Source: JBAYJS01 sp041664985 (lineage in GTDB: Bacteria > Patescibacteriota > Patescibacteriia > Buchananbacterales > UBA6539). From it: a stretch of DNA of 22,096 nt. Positions 13,896 through 22,096 of the stretch are shown piece after piece. Position numbers and translations under genes: made by a program. The notes beneath the pieces are model-generated. The model saw nothing but the letters and a program-made list of their open reading frames with translations. It ran no database searches and was not told the DNA's origin. How positions within the stretch are numbered: the stretch's first letter is position 1; the number at the start of each line of letters is the position of its first letter. Location of the stretch: NCBI GenBank assembly GCA_041664985.1, contig JBAYJS010000017.1, forward strand, positions 1 to 22,096, written 5' to 3'.

Positions 13896-13923
13896 AAAAA
13901 CTCCCGATTAATCGGGAGTTTTT
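13896..13923 (-). terminator. Intrinsic terminator after the six-repeat surface protein gene
   Basis: AAAAACTCCCGAT, loop TA, ATCGGGAGTTTTT: a perfect 13-bp inverted repeat with a following T run on both strands, 20 bases after the stop at 13944. Confidence 0.9.
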
Positions 13924-13943
13924 GCTATTTGAGTTGGTAAATA

Positions 13944-15734
13944 TTAATATTGGGCTAAAACTTCGTAATCAACATTGTAAACCGGTTGGCCGTTATAGCT
14001 ACTCAAAGTAGTAGCAATCGTGTCAATATAACGAGCCTTTTGATCAGAAATTATATACAAACGCCAATCGGGGGTTTTCAAATAAGTGCCATTGGCATAA
14101 CGCTTTACACCCAAAACCGACTGTGCACCGTAATTGTTGATTGTTTCGTAATCAACATCGTAAATTTTTTGGCCGGCAGTATTTTTTTGTTCCGCAGCAG
14201 TAGCAACTCGGACTTTTTGATTGACAACAATATAGATAATTCCATCTGGCGCTTTCAATAAAGTACCGTCGGCATATTGCTTAACACCCAAAACTTGCTG
14301 AGTTGCCGCCGGAGTTTGTTGAGTTGTATATTGAGCAATCACGCCGTAATCAACGTCATATATTTTTTGACCCTGGTAATAGTCCTGAGAACCTGGCACC
14401 ATGGTAGCGATTTGTTTGGCTTTTTGATTTTCAATGACATAGACTTTCCAGTCTCTGGTTCTTAAATAAGTGCCATCGGCATAATTTTTTACACCCAAAA
14501 CCTTATTGTAATTGAATTCAACGCTAGCACCCGAGCCAAGATATTGAACCAAAACCTCATTGGCAATATTATAAATTTTTTGGCCGGCATATTTACTGTT
14601 TAGTTCGGCGACGCTGGAAATTTGATTGGCTTTCTGATTTTCCAAAATATAGATTTTACCGTCAGCCGTTCTCAACAAAGTACCGTCGGCATATTGTTTG
14701 GCACCCAAAACTTGCTGGCCGGTTGAATATTGTTGATATTCGGATAAAACCCAGTAATCAATATTATTGATTTTTTGACCTAAATATTTATCATGCAATT
14801 CGTTCCAGGTATTGATGTAACGCAATTTTTGATTTTCCACCCGATAAATTCGCCAGTCGCAAGTGCGCAAAAGTTCACCGTCTTTATAGTTTTTGCCGAC
14901 ATTTTTTTTGCCGCTGAGTTCAACCACGACTGAAAAATCGACATCATAAACGGTTTTATTTTGGTAAGTTGCCAAAGTTAAAGGCAATTTGGTCAAAGGA
15001 TTAATTTTTTTATCTTTAATGATATAAGCTTCGCCGTCGCAAGTTCTTAAAATTGTACCATCAGAATATTCTTTGACCCCTAAAACTTTTTGACCACACC
15101 GGCTGCCGGCTTCAATAACTGGCGGTAAACCGGGCGCATTAATCAAAGCCACCACACCCAAATCTTTAACTTCAAAAATAGTTCGATTATTAACATTATC
15201 AAAAATCGCTTTTTGGCCTAAAACCCACTGATTGTTATTATTCAAATAATAAATTCCTAAATTTGAGGTATCGGTTGGAATGTTTGGCAAAGTCAACGAA
15301 ACCGTTAGGCTGCGGGAAAAATTATAAATTTGGCTGCCTGATTCGGTTTGGGCGATAATATTAAAAACTTTGCTGCCAATAATATTATTACTGCCAGAGC
15401 AAGGCTGATTACTGGCATCAACTGGATTAATGGCAATATCAAACATGGTTAAACCAGAAACCGTTAATGGCGGCACTTCCAGCACAGCCGAAATATTATC
15501 ATCAGTGCGTTCGAATAAACGACCGCCGCGCTGGGCTGAAGGAATATATAAAGGTTTGTTAACGGCAACAATTTCGGGCAACATTACAAATCCGCCACCA
15601 CCGCCATAACCAAAAGCTAAATAATTACGCAAAAATGAGCCAAAACCCAAAGTTCCGGAAAAATAAATAATCGCGGCAACCGCGCAAATACTTAGGATAA
15701 TGTTGGTTTTTGCTTTCTTTATAAATTGAATCAT
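13944..15734 (-). CDS. Secreted/anchored surface protein with six repeats of about 60 residues
   Basis: 596 residues. A basic start and one hydrophobic segment (11-30) export the protein. A glycine run (FGYGGGGGF, 41-49) and a beta-rich domain (80-200, with SRSLTVSLTLP and a VKDLGVVALINAP end) follow. Six repeats then fill 217-596, beginning at about 217, 279, 342, 412, 481 and 540. Each has the pattern VLG-K-YADGT-L-T-D-(G/W)-IY-(V/I)-NQK, ending with GQKIYDVDY. The residue after the central Asp alternates G, W, G, W, G, W, so the true unit is a pair. Repeats 1 and 2 carry a Cys before that Asp; later ones do not. I know this repeat style from Patescibacteria surface proteins but no function. 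It has its own terminator. Confidence 0.85.
   Translation of the reverse strand: MIQFIKKAKTNIILSICAVAAIIYFSGTLGFGSFLRNYLAFGYGGGGGFVMLPEIVAVNKPLYIPSAQRGGRLFERTDDNISAVLEVPPLTVSGLTMFDIAINPVDASNQPCSGSNNIIGSKVFNIIAQTESGSQIYNFSRSLTVSLTLPNIPTDTSNLGIYYLNNNNQWVLGQKAIFDNVNNRTIFEVKDLGVVALINAPGLPPVIEAGSRCGQKVLGVKEYSDGTILRTCDGEAYIIKDKKINPLTKLPLTLATYQNKTVYDVDFSVVVELSGKKNVGKNYKDGELLRTCDWRIYRVENQKLRYINTWNELHDKYLGQKINNIDYWVLSEYQQYSTGQQVLGAKQYADGTLLRTADGKIYILENQKANQISSVAELNSKYAGQKIYNIANEVLVQYLGSGASVEFNYNKVLGVKNYADGTYLRTRDWKVYVIENQKAKQIATMVPGSQDYYQGQKIYDVDYGVIAQYTTQQTPAATQQVLGVKQYADGTLLKAPDGIIYIVVNQKVRVATAAEQKNTAGQKIYDVDYETINNYGAQSVLGVKRYANGTYLKTPDWRLYIISDQKARYIDTIATTLSSYNGQPVYNVDYEVLAQY
13947..15086 (-). repeat. 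Coding repeat array, six units in three pairs
   Basis: DNA of the six repeats in the gene 13944-15734. Several sub-blocks remain nearly identical at base level, for example around 14688-14715 and 14262-14297 (both with GTACCGTCGGCATATTG), which points to recent duplication inside the gene. Confidence 0.75.
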
Positions 15735-15793
15735 ATTTATTTTTGGCTTATTTTAGCTAAATTAATCTTTTTTAAAACCTTAAAATTAGTTTA

Positions 15794-17473
15794 TTATCTT
15801 AGCATTATTTCAAATATTGTCAAGTCTTTGGAGTTAAAGATCACCGCTAAATCCTGACTGGCTTGGGGTTGATATTGGTTTTTCCCAGGTAAAGAGTCTA
15901 GATCATGAGTAAAAATAATATATTTAATCCCCTGACCGGCCAATTGACTCAAAGTCTCTTGGCTTGATTGAGACTGGCTGCTTAACAAAATATTTTCCAC
16001 CGCTTGTACCGGCTGATTATCAGACTGGCTATAGATACTGCCAATTTCCATATTTTCACCTTGAATAATTTCTTTGTCAAAAAAATCTTTGGCCGGATTT
16101 TGAATAATCAATCGCTGGTTAAAATCAAAAGATAAGTATTGATGCCAGGGCAAAAATAAAACTTTAAAATCAGATTGATCCTGATTTAAGATTTCATTAG
16201 CCAAAGTCCAGCTGGCCGGATACCAAACCGGTTTTAGTTGCCGGGCAAACCCGCCCCAGACAGTATAGGTGTAAAGGGTTGGTACCAAAAAAACCATAAT
16301 GACAAAAAATTTCACCGGCAATTTGGAAACTTTTTTAACGTAGTCAATAAAATAACTGGCGCCAAATGAACCAAAATAAGCATAGCTTAAAACCAACCAA
16401 GCACTCCATTTTTGACTGTCGCGAAAACCGGACCAAAACCAAAGCTGATTAAAAAGCCAAAGATTTAAATTTTTAAAAATTGTGTCCCCTGCTCCGCAGG
16501 CAAAAATAAAACTAAACAAACCAACCAAAGCAAAAAACCCGGTTCTTTGGTAATTTTTATTTTTTAAGCTGGCATAAAAGCCCAAAACCACCAAAAATAC
16601 TAAACTAAAGTAAAGCGCCAGCCAAAAACTGAAATTGGCCTTGGGCCATAAAAAGTAATTGGCCCAAATTTGTCCTTCGCCCCAAAAACCGTACAAAGCC
16701 GAAACATTGACTAGCGGGTTTAAATTTTTGTCACCAACGGTTTTAAAAACTTCCCAATTGCTTTGGCTGAAATTATTGATGGCAAAATTAGTGGGAGTTA
16801 ATAAATAAGGTAAAAGCCAATAGCTGCTAAAAATGACTAAAGAAATTATAACCAAAGCAATTCCCCTTGCCTGTCTCAAACCCAATTTATTTCTTTGTTC
16901 AAAAAAACTATTAACAACTTGATAAAGACTGTAAACTGAAAAAATCATTATTGCCATCGTTAGAATATGCAAAGAAAATACCGCAATTAGTAGTAGACAG
17001 AAAACCAGTTTTAAAATATTTAGCCAATTTGGTTTTTCAAAAAAGACTAAAAGCCAAGCAATAAAAATTGGCAAAATGGCGTAAGCTAAAAGCAAAAGCC
17101 AATGACCGGCCAAAAACCGTTCATAAACAAAAGGATTAACGACGTAAAATAATCCGGCCCAAATTGGTGCGTAATTTTTTTTCGGTACCGGTAAATACCT
17201 ATAAGCCAAAAACCCGGCTGAAAAAAATAAAACAAAAATAATTATTTTTTGGATTAACCAACCCGGTAAAACGATATTGACCAACCAAAGCAACCAACGA
17301 AGTGGCAAACTATTATAAAATTCACCAGCGGGTAATAAAATTTTAAGCTTGGGCGTAAAAATCATATCCAAACTTAAAACATAACCGGGCAAAAACATCT
17401 GCCAAATTAATAAAATTGCCACCACAGCAAAAAACCCAATGGCAAAAAAATCATCTTTTATTTTAGTCAGCAT
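15794..17473 (-). CDS. Polytopic membrane protein, GT-C/YfhO-like, lacking the C-terminal module
   Basis: 559 residues from ATG 17473, one base after the upstream stop; the frame extends to 17518, but that start overlaps the previous gene by 44 bases. About ten to eleven membrane helices fill the first 420 residues, with a first extracytoplasmic loop GYVLSLDMIFTPK. A NPFVYERFLAGHWLLLLAYA segment in the middle resembles GT-C-fold glycosyltransferases and YfhO-type proteins. The end is a soluble domain containing GIKYIIFTHDLD and a final DLTIFEI strand, as in YfhO-like proteins, but the usual C-terminal beta module and last helix are absent. It is the last gene of the overlapping four-gene operon. 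Transfer of a sugar from a lipid carrier outside the membrane is inference. Confidence 0.75.
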   Translation of the reverse strand: MLTKIKDDFFAIGFFAVVAILLIWQMFLPGYVLSLDMIFTPKLKILLPAGEFYNSLPLRWLLWLVNIVLPGWLIQKIIIFVLFFSAGFLAYRYLPVPKKNYAPIWAGLFYVVNPFVYERFLAGHWLLLLAYAILPIFIAWLLVFFEKPNWLNILKLVFCLLLIAVFSLHILTMAIMIFSVYSLYQVVNSFFEQRNKLGLRQARGIALVIISLVIFSSYWLLPYLLTPTNFAINNFSQSNWEVFKTVGDKNLNPLVNVSALYGFWGEGQIWANYFLWPKANFSFWLALYFSLVFLVVLGFYASLKNKNYQRTGFFALVGLFSFIFACGAGDTIFKNLNLWLFNQLWFWSGFRDSQKWSAWLVLSYAYFGSFGASYFIDYVKKVSKLPVKFFVIMVFLVPTLYTYTVWGGFARQLKPVWYPASWTLANEILNQDQSDFKVLFLPWHQYLSFDFNQRLIIQNPAKDFFDKEIIQGENMEIGSIYSQSDNQPVQAVENILLSSQSQSSQETLSQLAGQGIKYIIFTHDLDSLPGKNQYQPQASQDLAVIFNSKDLTIFEIMLR

Positions 17474-17474
17474 A

Positions 17475-18299
17475 TTATTTAGCATTGGCAATATCAAAAA
17501 AGGCAACAACATTGGCAATTAACAGAAAAAAACCAAGAGCCAATAGCCTGGGCGAACCAGGAAAAAATGGCAAGTCAAAGCCAAAAATCAACCAATAAAT
17601 ACCAAGGATTGATGCATTAATTAAAACTAAAAATACATTATTTTTATTATCAAAAAATCGGTTAAGGGAAAAATTAAGCTTTGACCAATTTGGTTTTTCA
17701 AAAAATAAAACCGAGTTAACTAACAAAAGAGCAACCAATAAAATAACAAACTGATGATAATTCTGTCGGTTTGGCAAATTAGTACCAAAAATCAATAAAT
17801 AGCCAACCACCACCGAGATATTAACCAAAGTGATAATTAGGCTGTCACGATTATAGCCCATAAATTCTTTTGACTTTTTGGGGTTGATTTTTTTAATAAG
17901 CACTGGCGACGGTTTAAATTGATCCTTCGTCAGATCTTGATCAAATTGTTTTGGTCGAATTTTCAATTCCAAAATTTGAATAATCACTATGGCCAACAAA
18001 AAATAATAAATATAATTTGCCGCCAGGCCTGCCAACCGATCATATTGATAGATTAAAAAGTCTAAACACAAAACCAAAGCTCCCAGCGCCGGCAATAATA
18101 AAAGTCTGGCATCCCAACGGTAAGCGACAAAAATTAAAAATATGCAAACCATCACCGAAAAATTAATTCCTAAACTAAAATATAAAACAATAAAAACGGC
18201 AGGCAAAACAAACAAAAACCACTTCTGACTCAAAATATCAGACTCAATTTTGGCGATAAATTTATCCAGCCAATTAACGACTTTAAATCTTTTTTTCAT
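17475..18299 (-). CDS. Polytopic membrane protein, function unknown
   Basis: 274 residues with about eight membrane helices in two blocks (27-115 and 153-268) separated by a basic cytoplasmic loop (KIRPKQFDQDLTKDQFKPS and KKINPKKSKEF). I cannot name the family. A short motif VLFFEKPNW near 201 also occurs in the next gene, encoded by an identical 21-base stretch (17685-17705 and 17024-17044). Its first 17 bases overlap the preceding gene and its stop lies one base from the next start, so it is translated as part of the operon. It could be an accessory subunit of the neighbouring glycosyltransferase-like proteins (inference). Confidence 0.75.
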   Translation of the reverse strand: MKKRFKVVNWLDKFIAKIESDILSQKWFLFVLPAVFIVLYFSLGINFSVMVCIFLIFVAYRWDARLLLLPALGALVLCLDFLIYQYDRLAGLAANYIYYFLLAIVIIQILELKIRPKQFDQDLTKDQFKPSPVLIKKINPKKSKEFMGYNRDSLIITLVNISVVVGYLLIFGTNLPNRQNYHQFVILLVALLLVNSVLFFEKPNWSKLNFSLNRFFDNKNNVFLVLINASILGIYWLIFGFDLPFFPGSPRLLALGFFLLIANVVAFFDIANAK

Positions 18300-20469
18300 A
18301 CCAAAATAAAATTATAGCGCTGATCAAAAAACCAATCGAAAAAATCAATGAAATATACCCGACTTTGATTAAATCATTTTGAATTACTAAAGATAAATTA
18401 AAACTACCGTCGCTGTTTTTTATACAAACATCTGACTGTCGACAAAGGTTTTCAATATCAATCAGCCAGGCGTTATTATAATTATCGGTTTTAAAATGAT
18501 ACTCACTGTCAATCGATGAGAATAAAAATAAATTCAGCCGATTTAATTTTGTTGGCGCTGCCAGATAAGCTTTCCAGCCGAAACTGAACTTTTCCGGATA
18601 AACCAATAACAATTTTTGATTGACATTTACCAAGTCAACTTGAGTTTTAAAACGTTTAGCGGGCGTTGATTGAGACAAAACCGCCTGGCTTAAATCATTT
18701 TTTTGCTGGGCGTAAAGATAATAAGAATAAATTTCTTTAGGCGTAAATTCTTCCAATTTTAAATTATCATATTGATTTATCAGTATTTCAGAACTATCGG
18801 CTGGCGCATAAAAATAAAGGCTGAAACTGTCGGCATTTTCAATATTTGGATTAATGACAGTAGAAAAAGTATGCCAATTTGAATCCTGAGTAGTGATTGA
18901 CTCAAATTTATCTTGCTGTTGCCAACGATTATTTTTTAAATTGTAATAGTATTGAATCTTATTGCCGGCAACCGTTTTATAATCAAAAGATAATTGGTAA
19001 ATTTTATTTCTTTCTAATCTGACCGGAAAAATATTAAAGGTGCAGGCAAAATGATTTTTGGCCGAAAGCGTCAAAGACTGCCTGCCGGCCGTACCGTTAT
19101 TTTTCAAAGCCATGCCCAGTTGAGGCATACCTGTCAAATAATTACTGCAATCCTCAACTTTCTTTTGCCATAAGCCGGTTTCAAAAGATGGGTTATAATT
19201 TTTCAGTAAATTTTTGGTCGAACGGATATATTGGAAATAATTTTTACCCCGGTCAAGCAAAAACCAATTGCCCAAATCGTAATTCTGCGGAAAAACCAAA
19301 TTACTGGTTTGAATTTCTTTAATCAAAAAATAGGAGCTCAGCGAAACATTATCATACTGATTGACTAAATTTTCAAAGCCGTCTGATGGCGCATAAAAAT
19401 AAAGGCTGAAACTGTTGGCAGCATTAAATTCCGGGTTAAATACCTCTACAAAGGTGTGCCAGTTGGCATCCGGCGTTTTGATCAAACCGAATTTTTCCTG
19501 GGTTTTATCAGCGGAATTTTTTAAATTGTAATAATATTGAATTTTATCGCCGACAACGGTTTTATAATCAAATGACAAACGATAAAGCCGATTCGGTTCA
19601 AAATTCAAATTAAAAGTATTGTAAGTGCAGGCAAAATGATTTTGCGAAGATAACTCCAAAAGTTTATTGCCATTAGTACCACCGTCTTTGATTGTCATGC
19701 CAATTTTTGGTTGACCACCAAGATAAGCACTGCAATCGGAAACTTGGCCGGTCCAAGCGCCTTTTTCAAAAGAGTGATTTTTATTAATCAATAAATTAGA
19801 ATCTTTTGGCTGATAAATTTTTACCGGGGTTTTTTGCAGATTAGTGATTGAGGTGGTTAAATTATTTTGATAATTTGCCAAATCAACACTTGAATCACCG
19901 ATTTTAACCAAAGAATCATCATTAATCCCCTCAATTTTTAAAACAATTAAATCATTTAATTTTAAAATTTCGTTGTTAATTTCAAAATCCTGACCCGAAA
20001 AAACAAATTTAAGATCCTTTTGCTTTTTATCATAAATAATTTTTAAATCATTATTTTCGGTTAAATAGGATTTGATTTCAAAAGGCAATTTTAAATCAAA
20101 TTGATTGTCAAAAACCGCTAGACTTAAATTGCCGGGCAATTTGTTGGTAAAAATATCAATATAAAAATTGTCAGCCAAACTAACCAAACTGAAAATATTT
20201 TTGTTTTGATTGGAATTATCAACCATTACAACTGCGGTTTGAGTGACAGTTTTTCTAATTTTTTTCAAATCAGCAATTAAAAAATCCAATTTTTGAAAAT
20301 CAGCTTGACTGTTTTGATCAGAAAATACCAACGAAACATTTTTGGCCAAATAAGGCTTTGGACTACTGTCTAAATGATTGAGTAAAAAAATCACGGCAAA
20401 AACTATCAACAAAATACCCGCCAAAACCGATAGAATATAAATAAAAATTTTATTAATTTTATTTTTCAT
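18283..20469 (-). CDS. Large extracytoplasmic protein with two duplicated jelly-roll-like modules and a YfhO-like C-terminal module
   Basis: 728 residues. An N-terminal membrane anchor (8-31) and C-terminal helix (702-723) hold a large outside region. Residues 40-220 are a beta-rich domain of unknown type. Two copies of a 150-residue module follow (225-378 and 420-572), each with SFE-(K/T)-G at the start, DCS-YL, NHFACT(Y/F)N, LSFDYKTV-G-KIQYYYNLKN, NWHTF and SFSLYFYAP before QYDN-L; the layout resembles carbohydrate-binding jelly rolls. Residues 610-728 (FSFGWKAYL, EYHFKTDNYNNAWLI, then a helix) resemble the C-terminal module of YfhO/GT-C proteins, but no multi-helix membrane part is present. 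It overlaps the genes on both sides by 11 and 17 bases. Confidence 0.8.
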   Translation of the reverse strand: MKNKINKIFIYILSVLAGILLIVFAVIFLLNHLDSSPKPYLAKNVSLVFSDQNSQADFQKLDFLIADLKKIRKTVTQTAVVMVDNSNQNKNIFSLVSLADNFYIDIFTNKLPGNLSLAVFDNQFDLKLPFEIKSYLTENNDLKIIYDKKQKDLKFVFSGQDFEINNEILKLNDLIVLKIEGINDDSLVKIGDSSVDLANYQNNLTTSITNLQKTPVKIYQPKDSNLLINKNHSFEKGAWTGQVSDCSAYLGGQPKIGMTIKDGGTNGNKLLELSSQNHFACTYNTFNLNFEPNRLYRLSFDYKTVVGDKIQYYYNLKNSADKTQEKFGLIKTPDANWHTFVEVFNPEFNAANSFSLYFYAPSDGFENLVNQYDNVSLSSYFLIKEIQTSNLVFPQNYDLGNWFLLDRGKNYFQYIRSTKNLLKNYNPSFETGLWQKKVEDCSNYLTGMPQLGMALKNNGTAGRQSLTLSAKNHFACTFNIFPVRLERNKIYQLSFDYKTVAGNKIQYYYNLKNNRWQQQDKFESITTQDSNWHTFSTVINPNIENADSFSLYFYAPADSSEILINQYDNLKLEEFTPKEIYSYYLYAQQKNDLSQAVLSQSTPAKRFKTQVDLVNVNQKLLLVYPEKFSFGWKAYLAAPTKLNRLNLFLFSSIDSEYHFKTDNYNNAWLIDIENLCRQSDVCIKNSDGSFNLSLVIQNDLIKVGYISLIFSIGFLISAIILFWYEKKI
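18754..19797 (-). repeat. Duplicated jelly-roll-like module in the coding sequence
   Basis: The two modules of the gene 18283-20469 lie at 19336-19797 and 18754-19212. An exact 29-base match remains between 19387-19415 and 18802-18830 (encoding SLYFYAP and flanks), so the duplication is fairly recent or kept uniform. Confidence 0.75.
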
Positions 20470-22096
20470 GTCGTTTTTTCTGTTTAAAAATTTCCACTAA
20501 AGCAAAAATCAAAAGCCCAAAAAAAGTAATCAATGAAACGGTTAAACTGATTAAATAATAAAATTGTTTCTCAAAATAAATCACTAAATAAAGTTCTTGA
20601 CCTGATTGATATTTGACGGGAATATCTTGAGGTAAAACCAAAAAGGCATTACCGATTATATTACCCTTAAAATGGTTTTTAGGATTAAGGCTGTCTTGGC
20701 CGATTAAATTTAAATCAGTATACGACAAAGCTAGTCCGTTTGTGGCACACCGACTGTTTTTTGTGATTTTAAATTTTTCCCAACGCAAACACTCAACTTT
20801 ATTCCATTCGTCTTGGTCGACAAAATAAATCCGCCAAAACGGTGAGTACATTTGATTAAATTGCAGCAAAAACGGCAAATTTTTATTAACTCCACTTAAC
20901 TTTATCAAATATTTATTTGAATTATTGGTATAACTTTTAACCTCAACTTCTAAATTATTTTCGAGCCAAACTTTTTCATCAGTTAAATTCACCTCGTTTA
21001 ATTCTGACTTATTAAAAATCAACGGTTTATCTTTGAGGTTAATTTTTGTTTCATAAAAATTAGCCAAATTTAAACTAATAATCTTTGCCGGCGAGTAAAT
21101 GAAAAAATCATAACTATCGGCATCGTTGAATCGGTAGTGAGTAAAATTCGGATATTCTTTGTAATTTTTAAAGTCATTTCGCAATTTCAGCTGTTGACTG
21201 ATTTTAGCCGAGGTGTTTTCAATATTAAAAACCTGGTAGGCATCAATATTTTTGTTGGCGTCGGTAACATCATTAAAAACAAAAATATTTTTAATATTAA
21301 AAATTGCCAGATTGCCAAAGGTTTCTTTGTCAAAATTATCGTAAACCTGATTATAAAAATCGGCCAACTGTGAATCGACAATCCGTAAATTTGGCACTAA
21401 AAGACTTTTGTATTTTGAATAGGTAAAATTATTAAGATCTAAAAAATAAGGCGACCAGCTGAATTTCAACCAGTGATAAGGCGCAAAAATCGTTGCCTCG
21501 GTCAGATTATAATCAACGCTGGCAAAAAGCATTTGTTTGTAATCGTCCGGAATTTGATTAATTTTTTTCAGGCCGTAATGGTTGCTCAGTAAAGGCGTTA
21601 AATTAAGGGTCAAATATGAAATAACCACAAAAAAAGCAATAGCATTGAGATTGAAATTTTTAAACTTCTTTCGGAAATGGCCAAAGAGAATAACTAAAAT
21701 AAACGTCAGCAAAAAGCTGACGATTAATTGCAAAAATCCGTAATCATTATAAAGAAAAACCAACAAGCTTTTATTGACTTGCACAAAGAAATCAAAGCCA
21801 AAAAAATTAGCCAGCGTGTTTAAAAATAAAATAAAACAAATGGCAAAAAAGATTTTTAAACTTCTTTTCTCTCTAATCAGTAACAAGGCTAAAAGCAAAA
21901 GCAAAGTATTAAACAGCATCTGAATAAATTTATAAAACTCAAAGCTGTTTTTAACCGCATAATTATCGGCAAACCCGGGTATACCGCGATTATTATAATA
22001 AAAACTTAAAGTTGATGGTGTAAATCCGCCCGGATACGCCAAAGAATTGATAAAAGATTTTTTAAATTGATAATTGGCTTGTTCGTATTTGGTAAA
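20459..22096 (-). CDS. Polytopic membrane protein, GT-C/YfhO-like, with C-terminal extracytoplasmic module (5' end outside window)
   Basis: The frame is open to the window edge: 18 codons without a stop precede the TTG at 22042, so the N-terminus lies outside and at least 545 residues are present. Visible are an outside loop (LAYPGGFTPSTLSFYYNN), about five membrane helices (near FIQMLFNTLLLLLALLLI, IFFAICFILFLNTLANFF, FLQLIVSFLLTFILVILF and IAFFVVISYLTL) and a long outside region. This region contains FNIKNIFVFNDV, equivalent to the GIKYIIFTHD stretch of the gene at 15794, then QMYSPFWRIYF and KNHFKGNIIGNAFLV, matching the module at the end of the 18283 protein, and a final helix. It fits GT-C-clan proteins that add sugars outside the cell; this is inferred from layout. 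It leads an operon with 11-base overlap to the next gene. Confidence 0.75.
   Translation of the reverse strand, partial: FTKYEQANYQFKKSFINSLAYPGGFTPSTLSFYYNNRGIPGFADNYAVKNSFEFYKFIQMLFNTLLLLLALLLIREKRSLKIFFAICFILFLNTLANFFGFDFFVQVNKSLLVFLYNDYGFLQLIVSFLLTFILVILFGHFRKKFKNFNLNAIAFFVVISYLTLNLTPLLSNHYGLKKINQIPDDYKQMLFASVDYNLTEATIFAPYHWLKFSWSPYFLDLNNFTYSKYKSLLVPNLRIVDSQLADFYNQVYDNFDKETFGNLAIFNIKNIFVFNDVTDANKNIDAYQVFNIENTSAKISQQLKLRNDFKNYKEYPNFTHYRFNDADSYDFFIYSPAKIISLNLANFYETKINLKDKPLIFNKSELNEVNLTDEKVWLENNLEVEVKSYTNNSNKYLIKLSGVNKNLPFLLQFNQMYSPFWRIYFVDQDEWNKVECLRWEKFKITKNSRCATNGLALSYTDLNLIGQDSLNPKNHFKGNIIGNAFLVLPQDIPVKYQSGQELYLVIYFEKQFYYLISLTVSLITFFGLLIFALVEIFKQKKRHEK

Noticed and set aside
17474..17518. 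Upstream ATG codons (17518, 17485) for the GT-C-like gene
   Set aside because: They lie inside the end of the preceding gene; ATG 17473 directly after its stop is simpler, though no Shine-Dalgarno settles it.
22040..22042. TTG as the start of the last gene
   Set aside because: The frame stays open for 18 more codons with sensible protein sequence up to the window edge, so the gene is truncated by the window.

Overview
The window looks like a chromosomal segment of a candidate-phyla-radiation (Patescibacteria/Parcubacteria-like) bacterium. The evidence is AT-rich coding DNA, a reduced set of Shine-Dalgarno sites, several large surface or membrane proteins without clear relatives, a DUF4015-type putative glycosidase, and a short palindromic insertion (8139-8158) that reads as L-P-V-G-R-Q-A on the plus strand, a peptide I associate with Patescibacteria genomes. 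TGA is used as an ordinary stop (ATGA overlap at 4748-4751), so this is not a UGA-recoded lineage. The taxonomic call rests on gene style, not on a marker phylogeny.

Layout. 1-2890 (minus strand): the N-terminal 507 codons of a secreted von Willebrand A protein with a Cys-rich repeat tail, then a membrane-anchored DUF4015 protein. 2953-5412 (plus): a membrane-anchored TPR protein, an unknown small protein, a HAD phosphatase and an HD phosphohydrolase (last two overlapping by ATGA), closed by a terminator. 5417-7124 (plus): a self-contained pyrF-pyrE unit with its own promoter, leader and terminator. It is near 57-62% G+C in sampled lines against about 27-33% nearby, so it is probably transferred DNA. 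7143-13863 (minus): a small membrane protein, ybaB, a tRNA-Gln(CUG) nested inside a broken copy of itself, dnaX, rplY (bL25) with a zinc-ribbon partner, rodA and a membrane-fusion protein. 13896-22096 (minus): a surface protein with six repeats, then a four-gene overlapping operon of large membrane/extracytoplasmic proteins that resembles a dispersed GT-C/YfhO-type glycosylation machine. Its first gene runs off the window.

How the genes fit together. PyrE and PyrF carry out the last two steps from orotate to UMP. DnaX and YbaB form the usual replication/nucleoid neighbourhood, and dnaX carries two adjacent slippery runs that would make a gamma isoform. RodA (septal/elongation peptidoglycan polymerase), the fusion protein and the large surface proteins point to strong investment in the envelope, as expected for an episymbiotic lifestyle (inference).

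Most notable: the tandem slippery sites in dnaX, the tRNA-within-tRNA arrangement at 7878-8168, the GC-rich pyrFE island with altered PyrF glycines, the alternating G/W six-repeat surface protein, and the GT-C-like operon in which membrane and extracytoplasmic modules appear to be split between genes.
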